A DNA stretch of 44,138 bases from Chelativorans sp. Lineage in GTDB: Bacteria > Pseudomonadota > Alphaproteobacteria > Rhizobiales > Rhizobiaceae. Every line of letters starts with the position of its first letter. The first letter of the stretch is position 1. The position numbers and the translations under genes are program-made. The notes under the pieces were generated by a model, which saw only the letters and a list, made by a program, of their open reading frames with translations, ran no database searches and was not told where the DNA came from. Of the stretch, positions 16,791 through 25,380 are shown piece after piece. Where the stretch lies: the NCBI RefSeq assembly GCF_031180965.1, contig NZ_JAPSLH010000033.1:1-44138 (forward strand), given 5' to 3'.

Positions 16791-18086
16791 CTATCCCTCC
16801 TTCGCAACCATCGGCTTCTCTTCGACGGCCGGGCGGATGCGCAAGCGGGTGATGCGGTTCTTCTCGCGCTTCATGACGATGAAGCGCTTGCCGAAGAAGG
16901 TGAAGGCCTGCTTCTCCTCCGGAATCGTCTGCGTCTCGTGGATGACGAGGCCGGCTATGGTGGTCGCCTCGTCGTCCGGCAGGTCCCAGTCGAGCACCCG
17001 GTTCAGGTCGCGGATCGGCACGGAACCCTCGACCACCACGGACCCGTCCGCCTCCTGTTTGACCCCCTGCACCTCCACGTCATGCTCGTCGGAGATATCG
17101 CCGACGATCTCCTCGATGATGTCTTCCAGCGTGACCAGCCCCTCCACCTCGCCATATTCGTCCACCACGATGGCGATGTGCGCCTTGCGCCGCAGGAAGG
17201 CGTTGAGCTGGTCCTGCAGGCTCGTCGTGTCCGGCACGAACCACGGTTTTGTGGCGATCTTCATGATGTCGATGCGGGCCGGGTCGTTGTCGACTTCGTG
17301 CAGCGCGCGCAGCAGGTCCTTCATATGCACCACGCCGACAATGTTCTCGATCGTGCCCTTCCAGATCGGGATGCGCGTATAGGGGCTGCGCAGGATCTCG
17401 CTCACCACCGTTTCCGCAGGGTCGTCCGCATTGACCGAGCGCATATTGGTGCGGTGGATCATGATGTCGGAGACTTCGAGCTCGTGCAGGTCGAGCAGTC
17501 CGCCGACCCGGTCGCGGTCCTGCTTGATAACGGCGCCTTCCCGATGCAGCACCTCGACGGTGCCACGCAGTTCCTCATGGGCGGACAGGAGCGGCGCGTC
17601 CCGCGACAGATTGATGCCGAAAATGGCAAGGAGCACGCGCACAATCGCATTGGCCGCAGAGGAGAGAGGCCCGAACACGAGCACCGCGAACCGCGCGAAG
17701 GGGGAGACGAAGAGGGCGAACTGCTCCGGCCGCGCGAGCGCCCAGGACTTCGGCAGGATCTCCGAGAAGATCACCAGCGTCACAGTCATGGCGATGGTGG
17801 CGTAGATCACGCCGGCTTCGCCGAAGATCGTCAGGAGGAGGCTGGTGGCGAGCGCGGAAGCAAGGATGTTGACGAGATTGTTGCCGATCAGCAGCGCGCC
17901 GACCAGACGATCGCGCCGCGTGATCAGATTCTGCACAAGGGCGGCGCGCTTCTCGCCGCTTCGCTGGAGGGTGTGCAGCCTCGCCCGCGAAACCGCGGTC
18001 ATCCCCGTCTCGGTGCCGGAGAACAGGAAGGAGAGGACGATCAGGCAGAGGATGATGCCGCCGGTGACCAGAATCTCCGTTGTCAT
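16791..18086 (-). CDS. HlyC/CorC-family membrane protein with CBS domains
   Basis: A 431-residue protein with an N-terminal CNNM transmembrane domain (three to four hydrophobic segments within about residues 1-150, including ETGMTAVSRARLHTL), a CBS pair in the middle (about 200-340) and a C-terminal transporter-associated domain with DVEVQGV and GLVIHETQTIPEE. The family is linked to magnesium/cobalt efflux, although 'hemolysin' labels persist. Its ATG overlaps the aroB stop as ATGA, so it is translationally coupled as the third gene of aroK-aroB-corC. The ion specificity is inferred. Confidence 0.9.
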   Translation of the reverse strand: MTTEILVTGGIILCLIVLSFLFSGTETGMTAVSRARLHTLQRSGEKRAALVQNLITRRDRLVGALLIGNNLVNILASALATSLLLTIFGEAGVIYATIAMTVTLVIFSEILPKSWALARPEQFALFVSPFARFAVLVFGPLSSAANAIVRVLLAIFGINLSRDAPLLSAHEELRGTVEVLHREGAVIKQDRDRVGGLLDLHELEVSDIMIHRTNMRSVNADDPAETVVSEILRSPYTRIPIWKGTIENIVGVVHMKDLLRALHEVDNDPARIDIMKIATKPWFVPDTTSLQDQLNAFLRRKAHIAIVVDEYGEVEGLVTLEDIIEEIVGDISDEHDVEVQGVKQEADGSVVVEGSVPIRDLNRVLDWDLPDDEATTIAGLVIHETQTIPEEKQAFTFFGKRFIVMKREKNRITRLRIRPAVEEKPMVAKEG

Positions 18087-19216
18087 CTCGCCTCAACCTC
18101 CTGTTGCAGGAAAGCGAGCACTTCCGAGGCCGGCACGTCCCTGGCGATGAAGGATCGGCCAATACCGTGCGTCAGGATGAAAGTGAGCGCGCCCCGCGAG
18201 ACCTTCTTGTCCTGGGCGATATAGGAGAGAAGCTTTTCCGCCCCAGGGAGTCCTCCGGGAATCTGGTCCGGTCTCGTCGGTAGGCCCACCTCGCGCAGAT
18301 GCGCCTCGACGCGTCCGGCATCGTCGGGGCTGGCGAGATTCATGCGCGCGGAAAACCTGTGCGCCAGGACCATGCCGACGGCGACCGCCTCGCCGTGGAC
18401 GAGCCGCGCGCTGTCATAGCCGGTAGCCGCCTCCAGCGCATGGCCAAAGGTGTGGCCCAGATTGAGCAGCGCGCGTTCGCCTGTCTCGTGCTCGTCACGC
18501 TCCACCACCTCCGCCTTGGCGCGGCAGCATTCGGCGATCGCCTCGATCCGCGCCGCGCCGCCCGAAAACACCTCGCGCCAATTCTCCTCCAGCCATGCAA
18601 AAAAGTGTGGCCGGTCGATGAGGCCGTATTTGACCACTTCCGCATAGCCGGCGCGAAACTCGCGCGGCGGCAATGTGTCGAGCGCGTCCGTGTCGGCCAG
18701 CACCAGCTTCGGTTGATAGAACACGCCGACCAGGTTTTTGCCCCGTTCCGTGTTGATCCCGGTCTTCCCTCCCACCGAGGAGTCCACCTGGGCGAGGAGG
18801 GAGGTAGGCACCTGCACCAAGTTCATGCCGCGACGGACGACCCCGGCGGCAAAGCCGGCAAGGTCGCCGACCACGCCGCCGCCGAGAGCGACCACCGCGT
18901 CCCGCCTCTCGAGCCTCGCCGCGAGAATGGCGTCGACGGTCTCCTGCAGGGCGGCAAAGCTCTTGCTGCGCTCGCCCGGCTCGAGCCGGATTGAGACGCT
19001 CTCGATGCCGGCGACGCCAAGGCTTGCCTCGAATGCCTGCAGGTGCGCCGCGGCGACATTCTCGTCCGTGACGACGGCGGCCCGGCTGCCCGGAAGCCGG
19101 GCGGCGATCTCCTCGCCGGCGCGGGCCAGAAGGCCTGAGCCGATCAGGATTTCGTAGGCGCGATCGCCAAGGCCGACGCGGACGCTCCGCGCGCTGCGTT
19201 CATGGGATGCCTGCAT
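18083..19216 (-). CDS. aroB: 3-dehydroquinate synthase
   Basis: A 377-residue NAD- and metal-dependent enzyme converting DAHP to 3-dehydroquinate, the second step of the shikimate pathway. Visible motifs are the NAD-binding GGGVVGDLAGFAAG near residue 110, the PTSLLAQVDSSVGGKTGIN segment near 137-155, and metal-ligand histidines in LNLGHTFGHALE and LVHGEAVAVGM. The ATG shares one base with the aroK stop (TGATG), and the 3' end overlaps the next gene by four bases, so aroK-aroB-corC is a tight operon. A GTG one codon earlier is possible. Confidence 0.96.
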   Translation of the reverse strand: MQASHERSARSVRVGLGDRAYEILIGSGLLARAGEEIAARLPGSRAAVVTDENVAAAHLQAFEASLGVAGIESVSIRLEPGERSKSFAALQETVDAILAARLERRDAVVALGGGVVGDLAGFAAGVVRRGMNLVQVPTSLLAQVDSSVGGKTGINTERGKNLVGVFYQPKLVLADTDALDTLPPREFRAGYAEVVKYGLIDRPHFFAWLEENWREVFSGGAARIEAIAECCRAKAEVVERDEHETGERALLNLGHTFGHALEAATGYDSARLVHGEAVAVGMVLAHRFSARMNLASPDDAGRVEAHLREVGLPTRPDQIPGGLPGAEKLLSYIAQDKKVSRGALTFILTHGIGRSFIARDVPASEVLAFLQQEVEAR

Positions 19217-19800
19217 CACGCGCCTTTCCTAAGGAAGGAGGAGAGGGCCTCGACCACCTCCCCGGCGATCACCTCCTTCGGCTCGTCCCGCGTGCGCACC
19301 GTGATGTCCGCTCCGCCGTAGACGGGATAACGCAGGTCCATCAGCCGGCGCATCACCGCGCGCGGATCGTCCGTATTGAGGAGCGGGCGGTTCTGGCGCT
19401 TCGATACCCGGTGCATCAGCGTATCCAAATCCGCCTTGAGCCAGACGGAGATGCCGTGCCACGCGATCGCCTCGCGGGTCGCCTCGCTCATGAAGGCGCC
19501 GCCGCCGGTGGACAGCACCTGTGGCCCCTCCTTCAAAAGGCGTGCGATGACACGGCATTCCAGGGCGCGGAACTCGTCCTCGCCATAGCTGGCGAAGAGC
19601 TCGGGAATGGTCATGCGCGAGGCCGCCTCGATCTCGTGATCGCTGTCGGCGAAGCGCAGGCCGAGCATCGCCGCCACCTTGCGGCCGATCACCGTCTTTC
19701 CGGCACCCATCAGGCCGACAAAGACGATGCTGCGCCGCCCAAGCCGCTCCACCAGAGCCTGGGACGTCGAAGTGTTGGTGATCTTGTCGACCGACATCAT
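19216..19800 (-). CDS. aroK: shikimate kinase
   Basis: About 194 residues. It phosphorylates shikimate at the 3-hydroxyl with ATP. The P-loop GLMGAGKTVIG is near residues 30-40, the shikimate-binding Asp is in FADSDHEIE and the substrate-binding glycines are in STGGGAF near 95. Arginines in the lid region (KRQNRPLL) are present. Two adjacent ATGs at 19800 and 19797 are both possible; neither has a strong ribosome-binding site. The longer frame to 19887 is arginine-rich and not family-like. First gene of the operon with aroB; divergent from a small membrane-protein gene. Confidence 0.95.
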   Translation of the reverse strand: MMSVDKITNTSTSQALVERLGRRSIVFVGLMGAGKTVIGRKVAAMLGLRFADSDHEIEAASRMTIPELFASYGEDEFRALECRVIARLLKEGPQVLSTGGGAFMSEATREAIAWHGISVWLKADLDTLMHRVSKRQNRPLLNTDDPRAVMRRLMDLRYPVYGGADITVRTRDEPKEVIAGEVVEALSSFLRKGA

Positions 19801-19919
19801 GCGACAGGTTTCGACACGAAAAGCCAGACGCGTCAAGCGGCTGGAACGAAAGCGGGCCAGCTTGCATTGCCGGATGCGGCGCGACATAAGCGGCGCACTT
19901 CAATCCGGCTGGTGGCTTG

Positions 19920-20066
19920 ATGCCGACGCTCTTTCGGCTTTTGACGACAATCGCGATCCTCGTGGGCCTCGCCTACGCAGCCATGTGGGCGCTCGCCACG
20001 TTCGTCGAGCCGAACCGAGTAGAGATGACGGTCCCCATTCCGCCGGAGCGACTGGCGCCGCGCTGA
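19920..20066 (+). CDS. small single-pass membrane protein (48 aa)
   Basis: Short frame from ATG 19920 to TGA 20066. It encodes a hydrophobic segment (about residues 8-27, ending AAMWALATFVEP) followed by a short hydrophilic tail EMTVPIPPERLAP. The composition is protein-like, and the tail pattern resembles small conserved proteins that I associate with the xerD neighbourhood in related genomes. An intrinsic terminator follows at 20117-20153, consistent with a discrete transcription unit. It is divergent from aroK. The function is unknown; a role as a small envelope protein is only inferred. Confidence 0.7.
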   Translation: MPTLFRLLTTIAILVGLAYAAMWALATFVEPNRVEMTVPIPPERLAPR

Positions 20067-20116
20067 CAGCTTCTGAGCGGTGAAGCTCGAGGCCGTGGCT
20101 GCGGCTCGGTCATGCT

Positions 20117-20153
20117 GACCTGCCCCTTTTTTGCCGCCGCAGGTCCTTTTTTT
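20117..20153 (+). terminator. intrinsic terminator after the 48-aa membrane protein
   Basis: GACCTGC (20117-20123) pairs with GCAGGTC (20139-20145), with a 15-base loop, and is followed by C and seven T residues (20147-20153). It lies 50 bases after the small gene's stop and well before xerD. Confidence 0.75.
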
Positions 20154-20317
20154 CATTTTGCCGTCAAGGTAGCTCCGGACGGGCGAGTGGCAGCCTGGTC
20201 CTTCTTCATCACCGATTAGCCATTGCACCATAGATTGCGGCAAATGCTGCCGCGCGGCAGTTGGGCTAGGCCGCACATCGAGCCGTGGCCGGCGGCGAGC
20301 AAGGACGGGTGCGGTGG

Positions 20318-21244
20318 ATGGCCAGCGGCGCGAAGATCGAGGCATTTCTGGAAATGATGGCGGCCGAGCGCGGGGCAAGCGACAACACGCTTTCCTCCTA
20401 TCGCCGCGACCTCGAAGACGCCGACGCCTTTTTAAGCGCAGCCGAAAAGGGGCTGGCCAATGCGAGCGCGGCGGGCATACGCAAATATCTGTCGGACATG
20501 ACCTCCCGCGGCTTCGCGGCCACCACCCAGGCGCGAAAGCTCTCCTCCCTGCGGCAATTCTTCAAGTTCCTCTACGCCGAAGGCATGCGCGGCGACGACC
20601 CGACCGGCGTGCTCGACAGCCCGAAAAGACGCAGGCCCCTGCCCAAGACGCTGAGCGAGGCGGAGATGCAGGCGCTGCTCGACCGGGCAGCGATCGAAGC
20701 GCGCGAAGCTCCGGACGGCACGCCCGAGCGAATGGCCGCCCAGCGCCTCTCCACGCTGCTCGAAATGCTCTATGCGTCGGGCCTGCGCGTTTCCGAACTC
20801 GTGAGCCTGCCCTTGCGGGTGGCACTGAGGGACGAGCGTTTCTTCACCGTGCGCGGCAAGGGAGCGAAGGAGCGGATGGTCCCGCTGTCGGCCAAGGCGC
20901 GCGAGGCGGTGGCGCTCTGGGTCAAGGAGCGGGCGCGGCATCCGGCGCTTGCGGAAAGTACCTGGCTTTTTCCCGCTGCTTCCGAGACCGGCTATCTTTC
21001 CCGCCAGGTCTTTGCGCGCGAGTTGAAGGGGCTGGCGGCGAGGGCGGGCATCTCCACCGCCAAGATCTCGCCGCATGTGCTTCGTCATGCCTTCGCCAGT
21101 CATCTCCTGCAGAACGGCGCCGATCTGCGCGCGGTGCAGCAGCTCCTCGGTCATGCGGACATATCGACCACGCAAATCTACACCCATGTCCTCGAAAAGC
21201 GGCTCCATGAGCTGGTGCAAAAGCACCATCCGCTTGCCGACTAG
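20318..21244 (+). CDS. xerD: site-specific tyrosine recombinase XerD
   Basis: A 308-residue chromosomal dimer-resolution recombinase, acting with XerC at dif. The N-terminal SAM-like domain ([26 protein letters not shown]) is followed by the catalytic domain. Catalytic residues are Arg in ASGLRVSEL, Lys in [13 protein letters not shown], His/Arg in [12 protein letters not shown], His in [10 protein letters not shown] and Tyr in IYTHV. Length and sequence fit housekeeping XerD rather than a phage or element integrase. ATG at 20318 aligns with the usual N-terminus; in-frame codons upstream extend it by 11 residues without support. Confidence 0.93.
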   Translation: MASGAKIEAFLEMMAAERGASDNTLSSYRRDLEDADAFLSAAEKGLANASAAGIRKYLSDMTSRGFAATTQARKLSSLRQFFKFLYAEGMRGDDPTGVLDSPKRRRPLPKTLSEAEMQALLDRAAIEAREAPDGTPERMAAQRLSTLLEMLYASGLRVSELVSLPLRVALRDERFFTVRGKGAKERMVPLSAKAREAVALWVKERARHPALAESTWLFPAASETGYLSRQVFARELKGLAARAGISTAKISPHVLRHAFASHLLQNGADLRAVQQLLGHADISTTQIYTHVLEKRLHELVQKHHPLAD

Positions 21245-21339
21245 CGCCGTGCCCGCTATGTGAGACCACATTTCCGCGGCGCGCCTGCCGCCTTTGAATG
21301 CTCAAAACCGCAGTGTCTCGTGTTCGATTTGGCGGGTGA

Positions 21340-22290
21340 ATGTACAACTATCTCGATTTCGAAAAGCCGGTCGCTGACCTCGAAGGCAAGATCCTCGAAC
21401 TGAAGAAGCTTTCCGAAAGCGGCGAGGCCGTCGATGTCGGGGAGGAGATCGCGCGGCTCGAGCGGCGGTCCAAGGACGCGCTCAGGGAACTCTACAGGGC
21501 GTTGACGCCATGGCAGAAGGCGCAGGTCGCCCGCCATCCGGACCGGCCGCACTGCATGGACTATGTGCGGGCGCTCTTCACCGACTTCACGCCTCTAGCC
21601 GGCGACCGCGCCTTCGGCGAGGACCAGGCGGTGGTGGCGGGCTTCGCCCGCTTCAGGGGCGAGCCCATCGCCATTATCGGCCAGGAGAAGGGGAACGACA
21701 CGCAAAGCCGGCTGAAGCACAATTTCGGCATGGCGAGGCCGGAAGGTTACCGCAAGGCCGTGCGCATCATGGATCTTGCCGACCGTTTCGGCATCCGTGT
21801 GGTGAGCCTCGTCGACACGGCAGGGGCGTATCCGGGCATCGGCGCCGAGGAACGCGGCCAAGCCGAGGCAATCGCGCGCTCCACCTCGAAGTGCCTCAGC
21901 CTGAAGGTGCCGAACATCTCCGTCATCATCGGCGAGGGAGGATCAGGCGGGGCCATCGCCATCGCGACGGCCAATCTCGTCTACATGCTGGAGCACTCGA
22001 TCTATTCGGTCATATCTCCCGAAGGCGCCGCCTCGATCCTCTGGCACGATTCGACGCGCGCCAGGGACGCCGCGACAAATATGAAGATCACCGCGCAGGA
22101 TCTCCTGCAGCTGAAGATCATCGACGGCATCATTCCCGAGCCGGTCGGCGGCGCGCATCGCGCGGCGGAAACGGTGATCGCGGCCACGGGGGAGACCATC
22201 GAGAACGGTTTTCGCGAGCTGGCCGCCGGCGCGGGGGACTACCGCGAACATCGCCGCGAGAAATTTCTCGCGATCGGCCGCAGCCTCTGA
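21340..22290 (+). CDS. accA: acetyl-CoA carboxylase carboxyltransferase subunit alpha
   Basis: A 316-residue subunit that, with AccD, transfers the carboxyl group from biotin to acetyl-CoA to form malonyl-CoA for fatty-acid synthesis. The N-terminus [18 protein letters not shown] is characteristic. Later motifs include [38 protein letters not shown] and the oxyanion-type [10 protein letters not shown]. Length matches AccA. It follows xerD by 95 bases in the same direction. Confidence 0.97.
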   Translation: MYNYLDFEKPVADLEGKILELKKLSESGEAVDVGEEIARLERRSKDALRELYRALTPWQKAQVARHPDRPHCMDYVRALFTDFTPLAGDRAFGEDQAVVAGFARFRGEPIAIIGQEKGNDTQSRLKHNFGMARPEGYRKAVRIMDLADRFGIRVVSLVDTAGAYPGIGAEERGQAEAIARSTSKCLSLKVPNISVIIGEGGSGGAIAIATANLVYMLEHSIYSVISPEGAASILWHDSTRARDAATNMKITAQDLLQLKIIDGIIPEPVGGAHRAAETVIAATGETIENGFRELAAGAGDYREHRREKFLAIGRSL

Positions 22291-22417
22291 AGGCAGCACA
22301 GGCGACTTTCGCATTTCTGCGGCCGACGCATTCTTGCCTTGCGGCGCGCATCAGGATAAGCCCTAATATGCCCGGGCTTTGCGGTAATGATTTATCAAGC
22401 CTAACGGGTATTTATAA

Positions 22418-22447
22418 GCGGAGAAATCCGCCTCCCGCGGCCGGGAG
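22418..22447 (+). other. two tandem hairpins upstream of the L,D-transpeptidase gene
   Basis: GCGGA (22418-22422) pairs with TCCGC (22427-22431) around a GAAA tetraloop. CTCCCG (22432-22437) directly follows and pairs with CGGGAG (22442-22447) around CGGC. There is no T tract, so this may be a structured 5' leader rather than a terminator for accA. Confidence 0.4.
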
Positions 22448-22480
22448 AGGGGCTTTGGCGACCGTAACAGAGATCACTGC

Positions 22481-23749
22481 ATGAAAACCCGTTTTGCATG
22501 CGCTGCGCTTTTTTCCATTCTCATCCTGTCCGGCTGCGGCTCCCTTGAGGACATCGCGCCCAAGGCCGAGCGGAAGCTGCCCCAGCAGATCATGCAGGTC
22601 ATGAAGGCGAAGGGGATGAGCAAGGGCGCGCCCATCATGATGCGCGTCTTCAAGGAAGAGGGTGTCCTGGAGGTCTGGAAGCAGAAGCCGGACGGCCGCT
22701 ACGACCTGGTGACGAGCTACGAGATCTGCAAATGGTCGGGCAAGCTCGGGCCGAAGCTGGTGGAGGGCGACCGGCAGGCGCCGGAAGGCTTCTACACTAT
22801 CCGGCCGCAGCAGATGAACCCGCAGTCGAGCTACCACCTCGCCTTCAATATCGGCTTCCCCAACACCTATGACCGGGCCAATGGGCGCACCGGGCAGCAC
22901 CTGATGGTGCATGGCGCCTGCTCCTCGTCGGGCTGCTACTCCATGTCGGACGAGCAGGTGGAGGAAATCTATGCCTTCGCCCGCGACGCGTTCCGCGGCG
23001 GCCAGCAAGCCTTCCAGTTCCAGGCCTTCCCCTTCCGCATGACGGCCGAGAACATGGCCCGCTACCGCAACGACCCCAACTATCCTTTCTGGGAGATGCT
23101 GAAGGAAGGCTACGACCACTTCGAGCTCACCAGGTCGCCGCCGAAAGTGGACGTCTGCGAGCGGCGCTATGTGTTCAACCGCATTGCCCCCGATGGCGCC
23201 AGTTTCGACCCGACGGGCGCCTGCCCGCCGACCACGCAGCCGGCCGAACTGCTGATGGCCTACCAGGCCTATAAGAAGAGGCAGGACCTCGAAATGGCCA
23301 GGGCGAGGCTGAAATGGACCAGGAAGGAGCCCAAGCCTTCCATCACCGGTATCGAGGAAGCAAAGCTCGTCGCCGACTGGAGCCGCCGCCGCGCCCGTGG
23401 CGAGAGGGTAAGCGCCGAGCCGCCGTCGCTGGCGCCGACCATGATGGCAAAGAACAAGCCGCTGATTTCGGCGCCCGTCACCGCCTATGCCCCGACGGCC
23501 GAAGCCTCGGCGGCGGAAACGGCAAGTGCTGCCGCCACGACCGCGCCCGCGGGTGCCCAGGCGAGCGCGACGGCAAGCGCCGCCCCGAGCGCGGTGACGG
23601 AATCGCAGGTGCAGGTCGGCGCGCCGCCGCTTACGACCGGCTCCGTGCCCAATTCGGGCCGCCCGGCGGCAGCGCCCGCACAGTCGGCGCCCGCTCCGGC
23701 GGCGCAGCCCGGCGGCCTCAACCGGCTCTGGAACATGTTCCGCAACTAG
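22481..23749 (+). CDS. lipoprotein murein L,D-transpeptidase (YafK-like, YkuD domain)
   Basis: A 422-residue envelope protein. The N-terminus is a lipoprotein signal with lipobox LSGC, giving Cys19 as the lipidated residue. A YkuD-type catalytic domain covers about residues 50-180; the active-site motif HGACSSSGCYSM (near 145-156) contains the catalytic Cys and His. The YafK-like architecture suggests modification of peptidoglycan cross-links or attachment of proteins to it. The last 100 or so residues are a low-complexity Ala/Pro/Thr-rich tail ending GGLNRLWNMFRN, unusual in length and probably a periplasmic linker. The TusA-like gene begins immediately after its stop. Confidence 0.88.
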   Translation: MKTRFACAALFSILILSGCGSLEDIAPKAERKLPQQIMQVMKAKGMSKGAPIMMRVFKEEGVLEVWKQKPDGRYDLVTSYEICKWSGKLGPKLVEGDRQAPEGFYTIRPQQMNPQSSYHLAFNIGFPNTYDRANGRTGQHLMVHGACSSSGCYSMSDEQVEEIYAFARDAFRGGQQAFQFQAFPFRMTAENMARYRNDPNYPFWEMLKEGYDHFELTRSPPKVDVCERRYVFNRIAPDGASFDPTGACPPTTQPAELLMAYQAYKKRQDLEMARARLKWTRKEPKPSITGIEEAKLVADWSRRRARGERVSAEPPSLAPTMMAKNKPLISAPVTAYAPTAEASAAETASAAATTAPAGAQASATASAAPSAVTESQVQVGAPPLTTGSVPNSGRPAAAPAQSAPAPAAQPGGLNRLWNMFRN

Positions 23750-23989
23750 TTGCCGCCGGACAGCACGCATATCTATGACCTCAGGGGGCTCAACTGTCCC
23801 CTGCCGGTGCTGAGGGCGAAGAAGCGCCTCGCCGGAATGAAGCCGGGCGAGCGCCTTTTGGTAGAAACGACGGATCCCCTCGCTGCGATCGACATACCCG
23901 CCTTCTGCAACGAGGATAGGCATCGGCTCCTCGCGACCGAGACGGTCCCGGGCGGACACCGTTTCCTGATCGAGCGCGGCGCGGGATAG
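23750..23989 (+). CDS. TusA-family sulfur-carrier protein
   Basis: A 79-residue small sulfur-transfer protein. The family motif DLRGLNCPLPVLRAKK is at about residues 10-25, with the active-site Cys in CPLP. The rest, ending TETVPGGHRFLIERG, fits the compact alpha/beta fold. The start is uncertain: TTG at 23750 directly follows the L,D-transpeptidase stop, and no good ribosome-binding site is visible. Members act in tRNA thiolation or sulfur relay; which role applies here is unknown. Confidence 0.82.
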   Translation: MPPDSTHIYDLRGLNCPLPVLRAKKRLAGMKPGERLLVETTDPLAAIDIPAFCNEDRHRLLATETVPGGHRFLIERGAG

Positions 23990-24003
23990 CGGCCTCATCC
24001 CCC

Positions 24004-24034
24004 TTGACCTCAATCGTGCTTGAGGTCCTATTCC
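24004..24034 (+). promoter_or_regulatory. SoxR/MerR-type promoter and operator
   Basis: TTGACC (-35, 24004-24009) and TATTCC (-10, 24029-24034) are separated by 19 bases, the over-long spacing used by MerR-family activators. Between them ACCTCAA (24007-24013) and TTGAGGT (24020-24026) form a dyad with a 6-base centre, closely resembling SoxR boxes. It precedes the MFS exporter. No soxR-like gene lies in the window. Confidence 0.7.
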
Positions 24035-24070
24035 CTGCTGCTCCTGCTTCTCGAAGGAGTTAGATGCGTC

Positions 24071-24163
24071 ATGCCGGATCACGATTTCATGCTCGTGGGG
24101 GCCGAGGGAACGGTAGCCGAACTGCCAAGTTCGCCAACCTCCATCGAGGAGGCGGGTCGATGA
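24071..24163 (+). CDS. candidate 30-aa leader ORF coupled to MFS gene
   Basis: ATG at 24071 opens a 30-residue frame with a protein-like, acidic composition (start MPDHDFMLVGAEGTVAEL). Its TGA overlaps the MFS start codon as ATGA. An AAGGAG lies at 24054-24059, somewhat far upstream; the same element sits four bases from another ATG (24064) in the MFS frame. It may be a leader peptide, a truncated small protein or chance. Function unknown. Confidence 0.35.
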   Translation: MPDHDFMLVGAEGTVAELPSSPTSIEEAGR

Positions 24164-25380
24164 GAGTGCCGGTCGAAGATTTTCCAGCCGCCTCGGCCGC
24201 GCGCCCGACAAGCGTTGCCGGACGCAACGCCACGATCCTGTTCCTGAGCGCGCTCACCATCATGGCCGGTGCCACGATCTCGCCGGCGCTGCCGGCGATC
24301 GAGGCGCATTTTGCCGAAAGCCCGAACGCAGCGCTGCTGACCAGATTGATCCTCACCGTCCCCGCCCTGTCGATTGCGTTCTGCGCGCCGGTGGCGGGCG
24401 TCTTCGCCGACCGCTACGGCAGGCGGCCCGTCGCGCTGGCGTCGGTATTGCTCTATGCCGCGGCGGGCATGTCGGGGCTCTACGCCGATTCCCTCCTCAT
24501 ACTGCTCGTCGGCAGGGCGCTGCTCGGCGTCGCGGTCGCTGGCATCATGACGGTGGCGACGGCCCTCGTCGGCGACTTCTTCACGGGTCCTGCGCGCGAG
24601 CGCTTCATGGGGCGCCAGTCGGCTTTCATCGGCATCGGCGGGCTTTTCTTCCTAACGGGCGGCGGGCTGCTTGCCGAGTTCCATTGGCGCGCTCCCTTCG
24701 CCGTCTATGCCATTTCTCTTGCGCTGCTGCCGGCGGTGCTTCTCTTCATTCCGGAGCCGCGGCGCGCCTCGGCCGCTGAGAGGGCGCAGGCACGGCAGGA
24801 GGCGGGGCCGCTCTTCACGCTGCCGCTCCTGGCTGTATTCGGGGTGGCGATCCTGAACAGCGTCGTCTTCTATCTCATGCCGACGCAATTGCCGTTCCAT
24901 CTGCAGGGGGTCGGCGTCGACGCTCCCGTTCTGGTCGGAGTCGCCATGGGGCTGATGACGCTTTGCGGGGCGGTCGTCTCGTTCTTCTACGGACGCGTGC
25001 GGGCGCTGGTGAGCGTCCCCGGCGCCTTTGCGCTGGGGTTTTCGGTCATGGCTGCCGGCCTCCTCCTGGCCGGGCTGGCCGGCAGCTTTGCCGCCGTCCT
25101 GCCGGCGGCGGCGCTCGTCGGCTGCGGTCTTGGCACCATCATGCCGACGCTCGGTTCGGCATCCATGGCTTTGGCCTCCGACAGCAATCGCGGCCGCGTG
25201 TCGGGGATGCTCACGGGGAGCATCTTCTTGGGGCAGTTCATCTCGCCCTTCGCCAGCCAGCCTCTGGTCGCGGAAGGAGGATATGCAACGGCCTTCGGCG
25301 TGGGCGCCGCTTCGATCCTAATTGCTTCGCTCATCGCGCTCGCCGTGGCGGGCGGCCGCAGGCGACGGATGGCAGCCTAG
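24160..25380 (+). CDS. MFS transporter, Bcr/CflA-like drug exporter
   Basis: A 406-residue inner-membrane protein with about 12 hydrophobic helices. The MFS signature between helices 2 and 3 is GVFADRYGRRPVALAS near residues 72-87. The pattern ATISPALPAIEAHF near the N-terminus is typical of the Bcr/CflA and related exporter group. ATG at 24160 has GAGGA nine bases upstream and yields a normal N-terminus. A longer frame from 24064 adds a basic, low-complexity stretch but has its own AAGGAG, so it cannot be excluded. The SoxR-like promoter upstream suggests induction by redox-active compounds. The 3' end overlaps the CobW-type gene by bases 25377-25380. Confidence 0.85.
   Translation: MRVPVEDFPAASAARPTSVAGRNATILFLSALTIMAGATISPALPAIEAHFAESPNAALLTRLILTVPALSIAFCAPVAGVFADRYGRRPVALASVLLYAAAGMSGLYADSLLILLVGRALLGVAVAGIMTVATALVGDFFTGPARERFMGRQSAFIGIGGLFFLTGGGLLAEFHWRAPFAVYAISLALLPAVLLFIPEPRRASAAERAQARQEAGPLFTLPLLAVFGVAILNSVVFYLMPTQLPFHLQGVGVDAPVLVGVAMGLMTLCGAVVSFFYGRVRALVSVPGAFALGFSVMAAGLLLAGLAGSFAAVLPAAALVGCGLGTIMPTLGSASMALASDSNRGRVSGMLTGSIFLGQFISPFASQPLVAEGGYATAFGVGAASILIASLIALAVAGGRRRRMAA

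Noticed and set aside
16437-18224. Open frame of 595 codons on the plus strand
   Set aside because: Antisense to the antitoxin and CBS-domain gene, with His/Asp/Val-rich shadow composition and no recognisable domain.
20318-21244. Integrase of a mobile element
   Set aside because: The protein matches housekeeping XerD in length and motifs, is next to accA and is far from the tRNA-Arg remnant.
22412-24211. Open frame of 599 codons on the minus strand
   Set aside because: Antisense to the L,D-transpeptidase and TusA-like genes, which have clear active-site motifs.
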